Shown here: one piece after another, positions 15,113 to 22,963 of the stretch
How positions within the stretch are numbered: the first letter of the stretch is position 1
Layout: every line of letters starts with the position of its first letter
From: Halorhodospira sp.
Lineage (GTDB): Bacteria > Pseudomonadota > Gammaproteobacteria > Nitrococcales > Halorhodospiraceae
Direction: 5' to 3'
NCBI GenBank assembly: GCA_007121755.1
Contig: SKJZ01000197.1
Coordinates: 1-26,201, forward strand
Length of the DNA stretch: 26,201 nt
Notes under the pieces: model-generated
Told to the model about the DNA's origin: nothing
What the model saw: only the letters and a program-made list of their open reading frames with translations
Databases searched by the model: none
Made by a program: the position numbers and the translations under genes

Positions 15113-16513
15113 TTAACGGACCCGACGCCATGTCGTCCCCCCGGGGCCGTCCTCCAACGCGATACCCTGCTCATGGAGAGCATCGCGAATCCGGTCCGCC
15201 TCGGCAAAATCACGCGCCTTGCGCGCCTCGGTACGCCGGGCGATCAGCGCCTCAACCTCGTCCTCATTGAGCCCTTCCGCCGGCCCGCCGCGGCGCAGGA
15301 ATGTCTCTGGATCTTCCTGTAGAAGACCGAGTACGCCGCCCAGACCCCGCAGCGCCGCGCAGAGCGCCGCGACCCTCTCCACCTCCCTAGCCTCGCGCGC
15401 GCGGTTGCAGTTGCGTGCCAGATCGAAGAGTACCGCCAGCGCCTCCCGGGTATTGAAATCGTCATCCATCGCTTCCCGGAAGCGCTGACAATACGCTTCG
15501 GCTACCGCGCCGTCACCGGTGCCGTCGTCCGCTTGCCCCCCACGCAGCGCGGTATAGAGGCGCTCCAGGGCGCCCTCCGCCTCGTCCAGCGCATCATCGC
15601 TGAAATTGAGCGGACTGCGGTAGTGGCTGGAGAGCAGGAAGAGCCGCACCACCTCCGCCGAATACTTGGCCAGGATCTCGCGAACGGTGAAGAAATTGCC
15701 GAGCGATTTCGACATCTTCTCGTCATCGATCCGGACGTGGCCGTTGTGCATCCAGTAGTTGACGAACTTGCACCCGGTGGCGGCCTCGCTCTGGGCGATC
15801 TCGTTCTCGTGGTGGGGGAACTGGAGGTCGAGCCCGCCGCCGTGGATGTCGAAGTGCTCGCCCAATAGATCCGTCGACATCACCGAGCACTCGATATGCC
15901 AACCAGGCCGCCCCTGACCCCACGGGGAAGGCCACGCCGGCTCACCGGGTTTGGCCGCTTTCCAAAGCGTGAAATCGGCCGGGTCGCGCTTCTCTTCTTC
16001 TGGCTCAACGCGTTCGCCGGCACGCAGATCCTCCAATTTCCGCCCGGAGAGCTTCCCATAGCCGGGGAAGCTTCCAACCGCGTAGTAGACGTCCCCGTTA
16101 CCGGCCGCGTAGGCGTGCCCGCCTTCCACCAACCGCTGAATCATCCGGATCATGCCGTCGATCGAGCCGGTGGCCCGCGGTTCATGGTCGGGGGGCTCGA
16201 CCCCGAGGGCAGCGCAGTCCTCATGCATCGCGGCGATATAGCGGGAGGTAAGATCCTCGATCGACTCCCCCAACTCAGCCGCGCGGCGAATGATTTTGTC
16301 GTCGATATCGGTGATGTTGCGGACGTAAGTGACCCGATAGCCCGACCACCTCAGGTAGCGGACCACCGTATCAAAGACCACCAGGGCACGGGCGTGGCCC
16401 AGATGGCAGTGATCGTAGACCGTCATGCCGCAGACGTAGATGCGGACGTGACCCGTTTCGATGGGCTCGAAGGTCTCTTTCCGGCCGGTCAAACTGTTCT
16501 GAATCTTTAGCAT
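15113..16513 (-). CDS. cysS: Cysteinyl-tRNA synthetase
   Basis: 466-aa class I aminoacyl-tRNA synthetase that charges tRNA-Cys in the cytosol. The HIGH motif is HLGH (37-40) and the KMSKS loop is intact (266-270). Zinc ligands C28, C209, H234 and E238 are at the same numbers as in the E. coli enzyme. Length is typical (E. coli 461). Its ATG overlaps the gltX stop by seven bases (ATGCTAA), so translation is coupled. The Shine-Dalgarno region is a run of nine G that also encodes the end of GltX. The DUF2802 start follows ten bases after the stop. Confidence 0.98.
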   Translation of the reverse strand: MLKIQNSLTGRKETFEPIETGHVRIYVCGMTVYDHCHLGHARALVVFDTVVRYLRWSGYRVTYVRNITDIDDKIIRRAAELGESIEDLTSRYIAAMHEDCAALGVEPPDHEPRATGSIDGMIRMIQRLVEGGHAYAAGNGDVYYAVGSFPGYGKLSGRKLEDLRAGERVEPEEEKRDPADFTLWKAAKPGEPAWPSPWGQGRPGWHIECSVMSTDLLGEHFDIHGGGLDLQFPHHENEIAQSEAATGCKFVNYWMHNGHVRIDDEKMSKSLGNFFTVREILAKYSAEVVRLFLLSSHYRSPLNFSDDALDEAEGALERLYTALRGGQADDGTGDGAVAEAYCQRFREAMDDDFNTREALAVLFDLARNCNRAREAREVERVAALCAALRGLGGVLGLLQEDPETFLRRGGPAEGLNEDEVEALIARRTEARKARDFAEADRIRDALHEQGIALEDGPGGTTWRRVR

Positions 16514-17943
16514 CCCCCCCCCTCGGCGTCTTTTTCAGCGGCCCTCTGTGCCCGGCGCAGCCGCGCCACAAGCCGTTCAGCCCCCATCAATGAGGCCAGC
16601 GGCTGGAGCTCAGGGCCGCTACATCGCCCCGTCAGGGCGGCACGCAACGGCATGAAGAGACGACGCCCCTTAGCGCCGGTCTGTTCCCGCGCCCGGGCGG
16701 CGATCACGTCAAAACGGGTCCCGGACTCCTCCACCGCCTCCAGGGCGGCGGCAAACAACCCTGGACCGGCCTCCCGGACGACTTGCAGGGCCTCGTCCTC
16801 CAACGGCGGTTCGGCGCCGAAGACAATGGTGGCCCACGCGCAAGCCTCATGCGGGAACATCACGTTGGGCCGGATCACATCCACGAACGATGGGGCAAAA
16901 ACCGGCGGCACAAAGGCGTCGATACCCATCCACCCTTGCAACCGTTGCAGATCGGCAGCCTGCACCGCCTCGCCTTGCCAGCGCCTCAGCTGACCCGCAT
17001 CGAAGCGGGAAGGGCCGGTGCCCAAGCGGCCGATATCGAAACCGGCGGCCAATTCATCGAGGCCGAGCAGAACATCCTCCTCATAGGCGTGTCCGACCCG
17101 CGCCAGATAGTTCAGCACCGCCTCCGGCAGGTACCCCTCGTCACGGAGTTCCGCCACTGACCGGCTGCCATTACGTTTGGAGAGTGGCGCGCCGTCGTCG
17201 CCCAACATAAGCCCCATATGGCCGTACACCGGGGCCGGCAACCCCAGGGCCTCCAATATCAGCAGTTGGCGCGGCGTATTGGTCAGGTGATCGTCACCCC
17301 GCAGGACGTGGGTCACCCCCATCAGGCCGTCGTCGACGGCGTTGGCGAAGAGGTACGACGCGGTCCCGTCGGCGCGCCGGATGATGAAATCACCCAGATC
17401 GTCACTGGCGTAGCGTTGCAATCCGTGGACCGCGTCTTTGAAAGCGATTTCACGCCCCGGCGGCACCCGGAAACGCAGAGTCGGACGCCCCCCTTCCGCC
17501 AACCTGGCCGCCACCTCATCGGCGGACAACCGCGCGCAGGTTCCGGGGTAGCGCGGCGGCCGGCCCGCCGCGCGCTGGGCTCGACGCGCCATCTCTAATT
17601 CGCGCGCGCTGCAGAAGCAGGGGTACGCGGCGCCGCCCTCCTCCAGGCGCCGGTAGTACTCGCTATAGAGGGCGGCCCGATCGTGCTGGCAGTACGGCCC
17701 GTTATCCCCCCCGACCTGTGGACCCTCGTCCCACGCCAAACCCAGCCAGCGCAGATCGCCCATGAGAGCCTCCGCCGCCTCGGGGCGATAGCGCTCCCGA
17801 TCGGTATCTTCGATACGCAGCAGAAAGCTCCCACCGTGGCGCCGGGCCAGGATGGCGTTGAACAGCGCAGTGCGCAGGTTACCCAGATGGAGCGCCCCGG
17901 TGGGGCTCGGCGCGAATCGGGTCTTGACGGGATCATCATTCAT
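16507..17943 (-). CDS. gltX: Glutamyl-tRNA synthetase
   Basis: 478-aa class I synthetase charging tRNA-Glu. HIGH region APSPTGALHLGN (11-22), LLRIEDTDRERY (41-52), zinc-type cysteines CFC (109-111) and C136 in RYPGTC, LRGDDHLTNTP (214-224), and a variant KMSKS loop LSKRNG (254-259) where LSKRHG is usual. The anticodon-binding half is present (to about 465), ending in a Glu/Gly-rich tail. The sequence has the look of the second bacterial GltX type, so it could be one of two paralogues, with possible tRNA-Gln preference, but I cannot decide that here. ATG 17943 gives the normal N terminus; no strong Shine-Dalgarno. First gene of gltX-cysS-DUF2802. The 172-bp gap to divergent lpxH has no unambiguous promoter. 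Confidence 0.96.
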   Translation of the reverse strand: MNDDPVKTRFAPSPTGALHLGNLRTALFNAILARRHGGSFLLRIEDTDRERYRPEAAEALMGDLRWLGLAWDEGPQVGGDNGPYCQHDRAALYSEYYRRLEEGGAAYPCFCSARELEMARRAQRAAGRPPRYPGTCARLSADEVAARLAEGGRPTLRFRVPPGREIAFKDAVHGLQRYASDDLGDFIIRRADGTASYLFANAVDDGLMGVTHVLRGDDHLTNTPRQLLILEALGLPAPVYGHMGLMLGDDGAPLSKRNGSRSVAELRDEGYLPEAVLNYLARVGHAYEEDVLLGLDELAAGFDIGRLGTGPSRFDAGQLRRWQGEAVQAADLQRLQGWMGIDAFVPPVFAPSFVDVIRPNVMFPHEACAWATIVFGAEPPLEDEALQVVREAGPGLFAAALEAVEESGTRFDVIAARAREQTGAKGRRLFMPLRAALTGRCSGPELQPLASLMGAERLVARLRRAQRAAEKDAEGGGC

Positions 17944-18115
17944 AAGCGGCGCATTCTACTGGCCTTCGGCCGCTTAAAGCCATCCATGGGGAAGCGGTCT
18001 TATTACCATTGTACCGACTGACCGTACGGAGCCGCGCACGTCTGCCCCCACGGCCCACCAACCTTTCGGCGGGAAGACTTGCAGAGCGGCACCCGCTGGC
18101 CTAGGGTGGCTCGCC

Positions 18116-18835
18116 ATGCCAGCGCCCGTCCTCTTTATCGCCGACCTCCACTTGGACGCCTCCCGTCCTCTGGTTACCGAGACCTTTCTGCGCTTCCTCA
18201 ACGAGGAGGCCGTCGATGCGGAAGCGCTCTATATCCTCGGCGACCTCTTCGAAGCGTGGGTCGGCGACGACGCGGTCACCGGGGACGAGCCGGAGATTCA
18301 AGCCTTGGCCGACCTGGTGGAGGCCGGAACACCGCTCTACGTCATGCACGGCAACCGTGATTTCCTCCTCGGCGAACGCTTCGAGGAATTGACCGGCGCC
18401 ACGTTGCTACCCGACCCCAGCGTGATTGATGTCCATGGGCAGCGGGTGCTGGCAATGCACGGGGATAGCCTCTGCCTTTCCGACCCGGAGTACGTCGCAT
18501 TCCGCGCCATGGTCCGGGATCCGGAGTGGCAGCGGCGCTTTCTGGCGCTCCCTCTGGCCGAACGTATCGAGCAGGCGCGGCAGGCGCGGGCGCAGAGCGT
18601 CGAGCGTACCGGGCAACTCGATCCGGCGGTGATGGACGTAACCCCCGGGGCAGTCGTCCAGGCCATGAGCGAGCACAGTGTCCAGTGGCTGATTCACGGC
18701 CACACCCACCGCCCGGGCATACACCGCGTGCATATTGGAGGACGTGAGGGCGCGCGCTTCGTTCTCGGTGATTGGTTCGAGCAGGGCAGCGTCCTGCGCT
18801 GCCGGCCGGACGAGTGGTCGCTCGACACGTTGTAA
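18116..18835 (+). CDS. lpxH: UDP-2,3-diacylglucosamine diphosphatase LpxH
   Basis: 239-aa calcineurin-like metallophosphoesterase that cleaves UDP-2,3-diacylglucosamine to lipid X in lipid A synthesis, on the cytoplasmic face of the inner membrane. Metal ligands: D10 and H12 (IADLHLD), D43 (LGDLFEAWVGDD), N80 (MHGNRDFLL), H115 region (AMHGDSLCL), and C-terminal HGHTHRPG. The ending FVLGDWFEQGSVLRC is typical. Length matches E. coli (240). Start ATG 18116 is preceded by GGGTGG. It is divergent from gltX and convergent with dusA, eight bases apart. Presence implies a lipopolysaccharide-bearing outer membrane. Confidence 0.97.
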   Translation: MPAPVLFIADLHLDASRPLVTETFLRFLNEEAVDAEALYILGDLFEAWVGDDAVTGDEPEIQALADLVEAGTPLYVMHGNRDFLLGERFEELTGATLLPDPSVIDVHGQRVLAMHGDSLCLSDPEYVAFRAMVRDPEWQRRFLALPLAERIEQARQARAQSVERTGQLDPAVMDVTPGAVVQAMSEHSVQWLIHGHTHRPGIHRVHIGGREGARFVLGDWFEQGSVLRCRPDEWSLDTL

Positions 18836-18843
18836 CCCCGCGC

Positions 18844-19839
18844 TTACACCCCTTCCACTTCCGGAACGAACGCGAGGGCAGCCTCGACGACCTCGATCCC
18901 CGCGCCGGGACCGGGAGCGTGCTCACTGAGATGGCGCCGCCACGCCTTCGCGCCACGACAGCCATTGAAGAGCCCCAACAACACCTTGACCAGTGACGGC
19001 AACCGGACCCCCGCGGCCAACCGCTCCTCTACATACGGCAGATAGCGGTTAACCGCCTGGTGACGGCTCGGCGGCTCCCCTCCGAACAGGCCGTAATCCC
19101 ACAAGGCCAGGGCATAAGGGTTCTTGAATGCCTCCCGGCCGACCATAACCCCATCCACATGGCGTAATTGCGTCGCTACGCCATCCCAATCGACGATCCC
19201 GCCATTGATGACCACATCCAGATCGGGGCGGCGCTTCTTGAGGTTCCAGACCCTCTCGTAGCACAAAGGCGGCACCTCACGGTTCTCCTTGGGGCTGAGC
19301 CCCTGGAGCCACGCCTTGCGGGCGTGAACGATAAACGTCCGGCACCCCGCCTCCGCGACCCGATCGACAAAGTCGTCCAAGAAACCGGCGTCGTCCCGTT
19401 GGTCGATGCCGATCCGGGTCTTCACCGTTACCGGGATTCCATAGCCACCCATGGCCCGGACACACTCGGCAACCAGCTCCGGTTCAGCCATCAGACAAGC
19501 GCCGAACCTCCCTGCCTGGACCCGGTCGCTGGGGCAGCCAACATTCAGGTTCACCTCGTCATACCCCCAACGCGCCCCCAATTTAGCGCCGAATCCCAAC
19601 ACCTCCGGATCGCTGCCGCCCAGCTGCAGCGCGAGCGGGTGCTCCGACGGGTCGAAGGGGAGAAAGCGCTCCCCTCCCGCATGCCACAGGGCGACCGCCG
19701 GAACCATCTCGGTATAGAGATAGGCGCGCGGCGCCAGCAGACGAAGAAAATAGCGCGCGTGACGGTCGGTCCAGTCCATCATCGGAGCGACACAGAGCCG
19801 CCGGCGGCCGGCGTGCGACGCTTTGTCGTATTCACACAT
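18844..19839 (-). CDS. dusA: tRNA-dihydrouridine(20/20a) synthase DusA
   Basis: 331-aa FMN-dependent TIM-barrel oxidoreductase that reduces U20/U20a in tRNA D loops. N-terminal FMN site VAPMMDWTDRHAR (17-29), LQLGGSDPEV (71-80), NLNVGCPSDRVQAGRFGACL (97-116) with catalytic C102, VTVKTRIGID, FIVHARKAWLQGLSPKENR and VINGGIVDW. The LSPKENR segment distinguishes DusA from DusB and DusC. Length is normal. The ATG at 19839 has no obvious Shine-Dalgarno. Divergent from the glutaredoxin-like gene with 72 bp between. Confidence 0.97.
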   Translation of the reverse strand: MCEYDKASHAGRRRLCVAPMMDWTDRHARYFLRLLAPRAYLYTEMVPAVALWHAGGERFLPFDPSEHPLALQLGGSDPEVLGFGAKLGARWGYDEVNLNVGCPSDRVQAGRFGACLMAEPELVAECVRAMGGYGIPVTVKTRIGIDQRDDAGFLDDFVDRVAEAGCRTFIVHARKAWLQGLSPKENREVPPLCYERVWNLKKRRPDLDVVINGGIVDWDGVATQLRHVDGVMVGREAFKNPYALALWDYGLFGGEPPSRHQAVNRYLPYVEERLAAGVRLPSLVKVLLGLFNGCRGAKAWRRHLSEHAPGPGAGIEVVEAALAFVPEVEGV

Positions 19840-19850
19840 AGTACGGACCG

Positions 19851-19878
19851 TTGCCAGGAAAATGGGGAACGGTATTAT
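19851..19878 (+). promoter_or_regulatory. Sigma70-like promoter of the glutaredoxin-like gene
   Basis: TTGCCA (19851-19856) and TATTAT (19873-19878) are separated by 16 bp, each one mismatch from consensus, with a GAGGA Shine-Dalgarno at 19901-19905 and ATG at 19912. A plausible start for the glutaredoxin-YkuD unit. Confidence 0.55.
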
Positions 19879-19911
19879 ATCGCCAGTACGGTTCAGCCCC
19901 GAGGAACAAGC

Positions 19912-20160
19912 ATGACGGCTTTACTGGTCCTCTACACCACGCCCGGGTGCCATCTTTGCCAACATGCGCGGGACTTGGTGGATACGTACGCGGCGTACGG
20001 GGCCGTACGAATCCTGGAGCGCGACATCCTTGAGACCGCCGGGCCGGATGACGAACTGGCCCAGCGGATACCGCTGCTTGAGACCCCCACCGGAGACAGG
20101 CTCTATTGGCCGTTCGACGGAGCCGACCTGCACCGATGGCTCCACAGTAGCGGATCGTAA
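19912..20160 (+). CDS. Glutaredoxin-like small thioredoxin-fold protein
   Basis: 82-aa protein of the short glutaredoxin-like (DUF836) group: beta strand LLVLYTTPGC, redox motif C13-H-L-C16, VRILERDIL, the cis-proline region IPLLETPTG and a C-terminal helix LHRWLHS. A dithiol-disulfide oxidoreductase role in the cytosol is likely; partner unknown. Start ATG 19912 has GAGGA six bases upstream. The next gene starts five bases after its stop, so the two are co-transcribed. Confidence 0.85.
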   Translation: MTALLVLYTTPGCHLCQHARDLVDTYAAYGAVRILERDILETAGPDDELAQRIPLLETPTGDRLYWPFDGADLHRWLHSSGS

Positions 20161-20165
20161 ACGCC

Positions 20166-20732
20166 ATGAAGATCCTGGTCACGGCCCTGATCGCGTTGCT
20201 CACCGCCCTCCCCGCGGTGGCGCACGATTGGCCTGAAGACCTCGGCGACGATGAGCGGTGGGTGCTTGTGGACACTAATACCTACGAACTCATCGTTTTT
20301 CACGGCAGCCTACCCAAAGTCACCTTCAATAATGTGGCTATTGGGCGGGCCGGAACCACCACCACTCCACGGCAAGGTGATTTAGCTACACCCCTCGGGG
20401 AATTCCGCATTGACCGTATCAATGGCCAAAGCCGGTTTCACCTCTTTTTAGGGTTGGATTATCCGACCATACGCCACGCCGACGCCTCATTCACTGCCGG
20501 CGTCATCGGCCGTGACGATTACCGTAGCTTTCTCGATGGGCTGATCAAGTATGGCCGTCCGCCTCAAAACACGGCCCTTGGCGGGCACATTGGGATCCAC
20601 GGCATCGGTGAAGCCGATGAGCAGCTCCACCGCGCCGCGAACTGGACAGAAGGATGCATCGCATTGGAAGATACCCAGATAGAGATGCTTTCTGAGCTTG
20701 TAGGCATTGGCACGAGAGTAATCATCCGATAG
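20166..20732 (+). CDS. YafK-type YkuD-domain protein (L,D-transpeptidase fold)
   Basis: 188 aa with a signal peptide (1-19, ALPAVA-H), so periplasmic. YkuD fold with GHIGIHGIG (140-148, H145) and nucleophile motif NWTEGCIAL (159-167, C164). The TEGC form lacks the SHGC histidine, as is usual for the YafK branch. In E. coli the YafK protein (DpaA/LdtF) releases Braun lipoprotein from peptidoglycan rather than acting as a standard transpeptidase; whether that applies here is inference. It is 5 bp after the glutaredoxin-like gene and 67 bp before an Lpp-like lipoprotein gene. The gene looks clearly less GC-rich than its neighbours, with more A/T-ending codons, which may mark later acquisition. 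Confidence 0.85.
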   Translation: MKILVTALIALLTALPAVAHDWPEDLGDDERWVLVDTNTYELIVFHGSLPKVTFNNVAIGRAGTTTTPRQGDLATPLGEFRIDRINGQSRFHLFLGLDYPTIRHADASFTAGVIGRDDYRSFLDGLIKYGRPPQNTALGGHIGIHGIGEADEQLHRAANWTEGCIALEDTQIEMLSELVGIGTRVIIR

Positions 20733-20799
20733 GATCCGCAATGACGATCTACAATCGGCGCCCCAAATAAAAACGGACTGTAGTAAAGGAGAATTTCCG

Positions 20800-21120
20800 A
20801 TGAACCATCGTTTGCGCAACGCTGTTAAGTTTTCCACCGTAGCCCTCGCGTTCGGCTTCGTCGCCGGTTGCGCTACCGTCGACGAAGATCAACTGCGAGT
20901 TGCGGTTGACGACCACATGGACGAGCTCCAGGCCGAGCTGGCCGAGACCCGTGCGATTGCTGAAGAGGCCCTGGCTACCGCACAGCGCGCCGAAGAGTCC
21001 GCCGCTGCGGCCCAGCGTTCTGCTGATGCCGCGCAGAGCACCGCTGACGAGGCCAAGGCCGCTGCCGAGCGGACCGAGGAGAAGACCGACCGGATGTTCG
21101 AGCGGGCAATGCAGAAATAA
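20800..21120 (+). CDS. Lpp/OprI-like alanine-zipper outer-membrane lipoprotein
   Basis: 106-aa lipoprotein. Signal peptide with lipobox VAGC (21-24), so the mature protein starts at lipidated C24; Ala at +2 favours outer-membrane sorting. The mature 83 aa is one long alpha helix with regular Ala every 3-4 residues (TAQRAEESAAAAQRSADAAQ region, 60-79), the Ala-zipper pattern of OprI/Lpp trimers. It ends MQK: a C-terminal lysine, the residue by which Braun lipoprotein is joined to meso-diaminopimelate. It is longer than Lpp (58 mature aa). AGGAG (20787-20791) eight bases before the ATG; TACAAT at 20750-20755 is a possible -10. A strong terminator follows. Flanked by two YkuD genes. Confidence 0.88.
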   Translation: MNHRLRNAVKFSTVALAFGFVAGCATVDEDQLRVAVDDHMDELQAELAETRAIAEEALATAQRAEESAAAAQRSADAAQSTADEAKAAAERTEEKTDRMFERAMQK

Positions 21121-21143
21121 GCAGTTGTCGGTTGCTGTTGAAC

Positions 21144-21178
21144 AAGCCCGCGGTCTTTCCGGACCGCGGGCTTTTTTT
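21144..21178 (+). terminator. Rho-independent terminator after the lipoprotein gene
   Basis: Perfect stem GCCCGCGGTC (21146-21155) with GACCGCGGGC (21162-21171), six-base loop, extended by A-T pairs and followed by seven T (21172-21178). It ends exactly where the convergent LysM-YkuD gene stops (21177-21179), so for that gene it lies just downstream but without a T tract on that strand. Confidence 0.93.
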
Positions 21179-22232
21179 ATCTCTCCCGCGCGGGGGCGAC
21201 GACCATGGCGCTCTCCTCGCCTTCACGGGAGAGCCGGGTCAATGAGCCCTGTTGGGATTCGATGGCGTCGCGCAGCCGCCGGCGGTCCACGCGATGTTGC
21301 AGATCGCCCAAAGCTGATTCCACCGCGTCTACCGCCATACGCAGCTTCCCTCGGTAGGCGGCATCGGCATGTTCCCCCGCCAACGGGTACGACTGCAGAT
21401 AGAGCACACCGTCCGCCGACCACCCCGCCTTGAACGCCTGATCGACAATCCGTACCGGTGTACCAACCTCCAGCCGGTCAAAGAGATAGGAAATATCGTC
21501 CGGATAGAGGCGGACACAGCCGTGGGTAACCCTCATGCCGATACCCCACGGGCGGTTAGTGCCGTGGAGCAGATAACCGCTGATATCGAGCATGATCGCA
21601 TGGCTTCCCAGGGGGTTATCGGGGCCGGGAGACACCTCAAACGGCATCGTCTCGCCGCGCAGTTCCGCCTGTTTGCGTATGGATCGAGGCGGGTACCAGG
21701 CGGGGTTCTCCAACAGCATCGTGATTTCGGTCTCGCCCAGAGGCGTGGACCAATCCATACGGCCGATACTGACCGGAAACGTCTCGACCCACCCCCCATC
21801 TTCCGGGTAGTAGTAGAGCCGCATCTCCGCAATATTGATAACAATACCCTCTCGCGGGGCTTGCGGGAGGATAAATCGCGTCGGCAGCTTCACCTCCGTT
21901 CCTTCACCGGGAAGCCAAGTGTCGACATCCGGATTCGCCAGCCGGATCTCCTCATAACCGAGGCCGTAACGGCGCCCGACATCGAGCAGCGTATCGCCCT
22001 CGCGCGCCCGGACCACTACGGGTTCACCAATAATGTCGCCTTGCTCGGGTAATTCAAACCGGGTGATTCGCGTCGATTCACGCGCGGCAGGGGAGGCATC
22101 GGCCCCATTGGAGGCTGCGGGAGCCGATAGCGGATCGGCGGCTACACCCGGCCCCGGATAGAAGAGCAACATTCCCAACGCGATCGGCACCGAACCCCTA
22201 GGGGAAATTAGACGGCCTATTGCATTCAGCAT
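21177..22232 (-). CDS. LysM-YkuD L,D-transpeptidase (ErfK/YbiS type)
   Basis: 351-aa exported protein. Hydrophobic signal (about 13-32, cleavage near AADP), LysM peptidoglycan-binding repeat (about 72-118: VRAREGDTLLDVGRRYG, LANPDVDTWLPGEG), YkuD catalytic domain (about 129-265) with HGTNRPWGIGMRVTHGCVRL (223-242), catalytic C239 and H223/H237. A Glu/Arg-rich helical tail follows. This architecture matches the ErfK/YbiS/YcfS enzymes that attach Braun lipoprotein to peptidoglycan or make 3-3 crosslinks. ATG 22232 is chosen because GGAAGG lies upstream and it gives a normal signal peptide; ATG 22253 is possible. Convergent with the Lpp-like gene, which makes that protein a plausible substrate. 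Confidence 0.9.
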   Translation of the reverse strand: MLNAIGRLISPRGSVPIALGMLLFYPGPGVAADPLSAPAASNGADASPAARESTRITRFELPEQGDIIGEPVVVRAREGDTLLDVGRRYGLGYEEIRLANPDVDTWLPGEGTEVKLPTRFILPQAPREGIVINIAEMRLYYYPEDGGWVETFPVSIGRMDWSTPLGETEITMLLENPAWYPPRSIRKQAELRGETMPFEVSPGPDNPLGSHAIMLDISGYLLHGTNRPWGIGMRVTHGCVRLYPDDISYLFDRLEVGTPVRIVDQAFKAGWSADGVLYLQSYPLAGEHADAAYRGKLRMAVDAVESALGDLQHRVDRRRLRDAIESQQGSLTRLSREGEESAMVVAPARER

Positions 22233-22313
22233 TCCAAGCCTTCCATCCGCCATTCCATCATCCGCCACTGCAGTCGACGCCACGGGGCAGCCCCGCAGCA
22301 GTGATACTCTGCC

Positions 22314-22961
22314 CTATCGGAGACGGGAAACGCCAGCCTTACGGAACAGTTCCGCCAATTGATCCAGTATCCCAGCCGTGGCGCCCCAGATCACACGCCC
22401 GCGATAGTTCAATGCAGGAAAACGCATGCGCCGGCCGTGAAACTCCTTGATAACCTCCTCCCGCCCGCCGCCATCCAACAGCAGCGGAAGTGGGAGGAAA
22501 AAGACCTCATCTACCTCGTCGGGTGCCGGCCGCCAAACCGTCTGCACGTGGTGGACCAGGGCCACCACGGGATCGATCAAGTAGCCGGTGCCGGTATGGT
22601 ACCTGCCGAGACGGCCGAGGATCTGCACCTGCTCCGGAGAGAGCCCCACCTCTTCATAAGCCTCGCGCAGCGCCGTCTCTTCACAACTGCGATCAGCTGG
22701 ATCAACGCAGCCGCCGGGGAAACAGACCTGCCCGGGGTGGTCCCGGAGATGGCCAGAGCGCCGAGTCAGCAGCACGCTGTCGCCTTCGCCATCCGCTATC
22801 AGCGCAACGAGAACCGCCGCGCAGACCTTCGCCCCTTCGGGCTGCCGCCACCCGCCTTCCGGCCAATCGACATCCTGCAACTGCCGACACAACGCCTTGG
22901 CACTGCACGGAAGAGCGGACTGATCACCGCTCGGTGCGTCCACCGGAACATCCTCCCCCAC
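22314..22961 (-). CDS. nudL: Nudix hydrolase, CoA diphosphatase NudL
   Basis: 215-aa cytosolic Nudix protein. The CoA-specific UPF0035 motif is clear: LLTRRSGHLRDHPGQVCFPGG (64-84), running into the Nudix box (84-107, REAYEEVGL) with metal-binding E103/E104. Members hydrolyse CoA and acyl-CoA to 4'-phosphopantetheine derivatives and 3',5'-ADP. It begins two bases after the lipA stop, so it is co-transcribed with lipA. Both act on CoA/acyl-derived metabolism, a loose functional fit. Confidence 0.92.
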   Translation of the reverse strand: MGEDVPVDAPSGDQSALPCSAKALCRQLQDVDWPEGGWRQPEGAKVCAAVLVALIADGEGDSVLLTRRSGHLRDHPGQVCFPGGCVDPADRSCEETALREAYEEVGLSPEQVQILGRLGRYHTGTGYLIDPVVALVHHVQTVWRPAPDEVDEVFFLPLPLLLDGGGREEVIKEFHGRRMRFPALNYRGRVIWGATAGILDQLAELFRKAGVSRLR

Positions 22962-22963
22962 GC

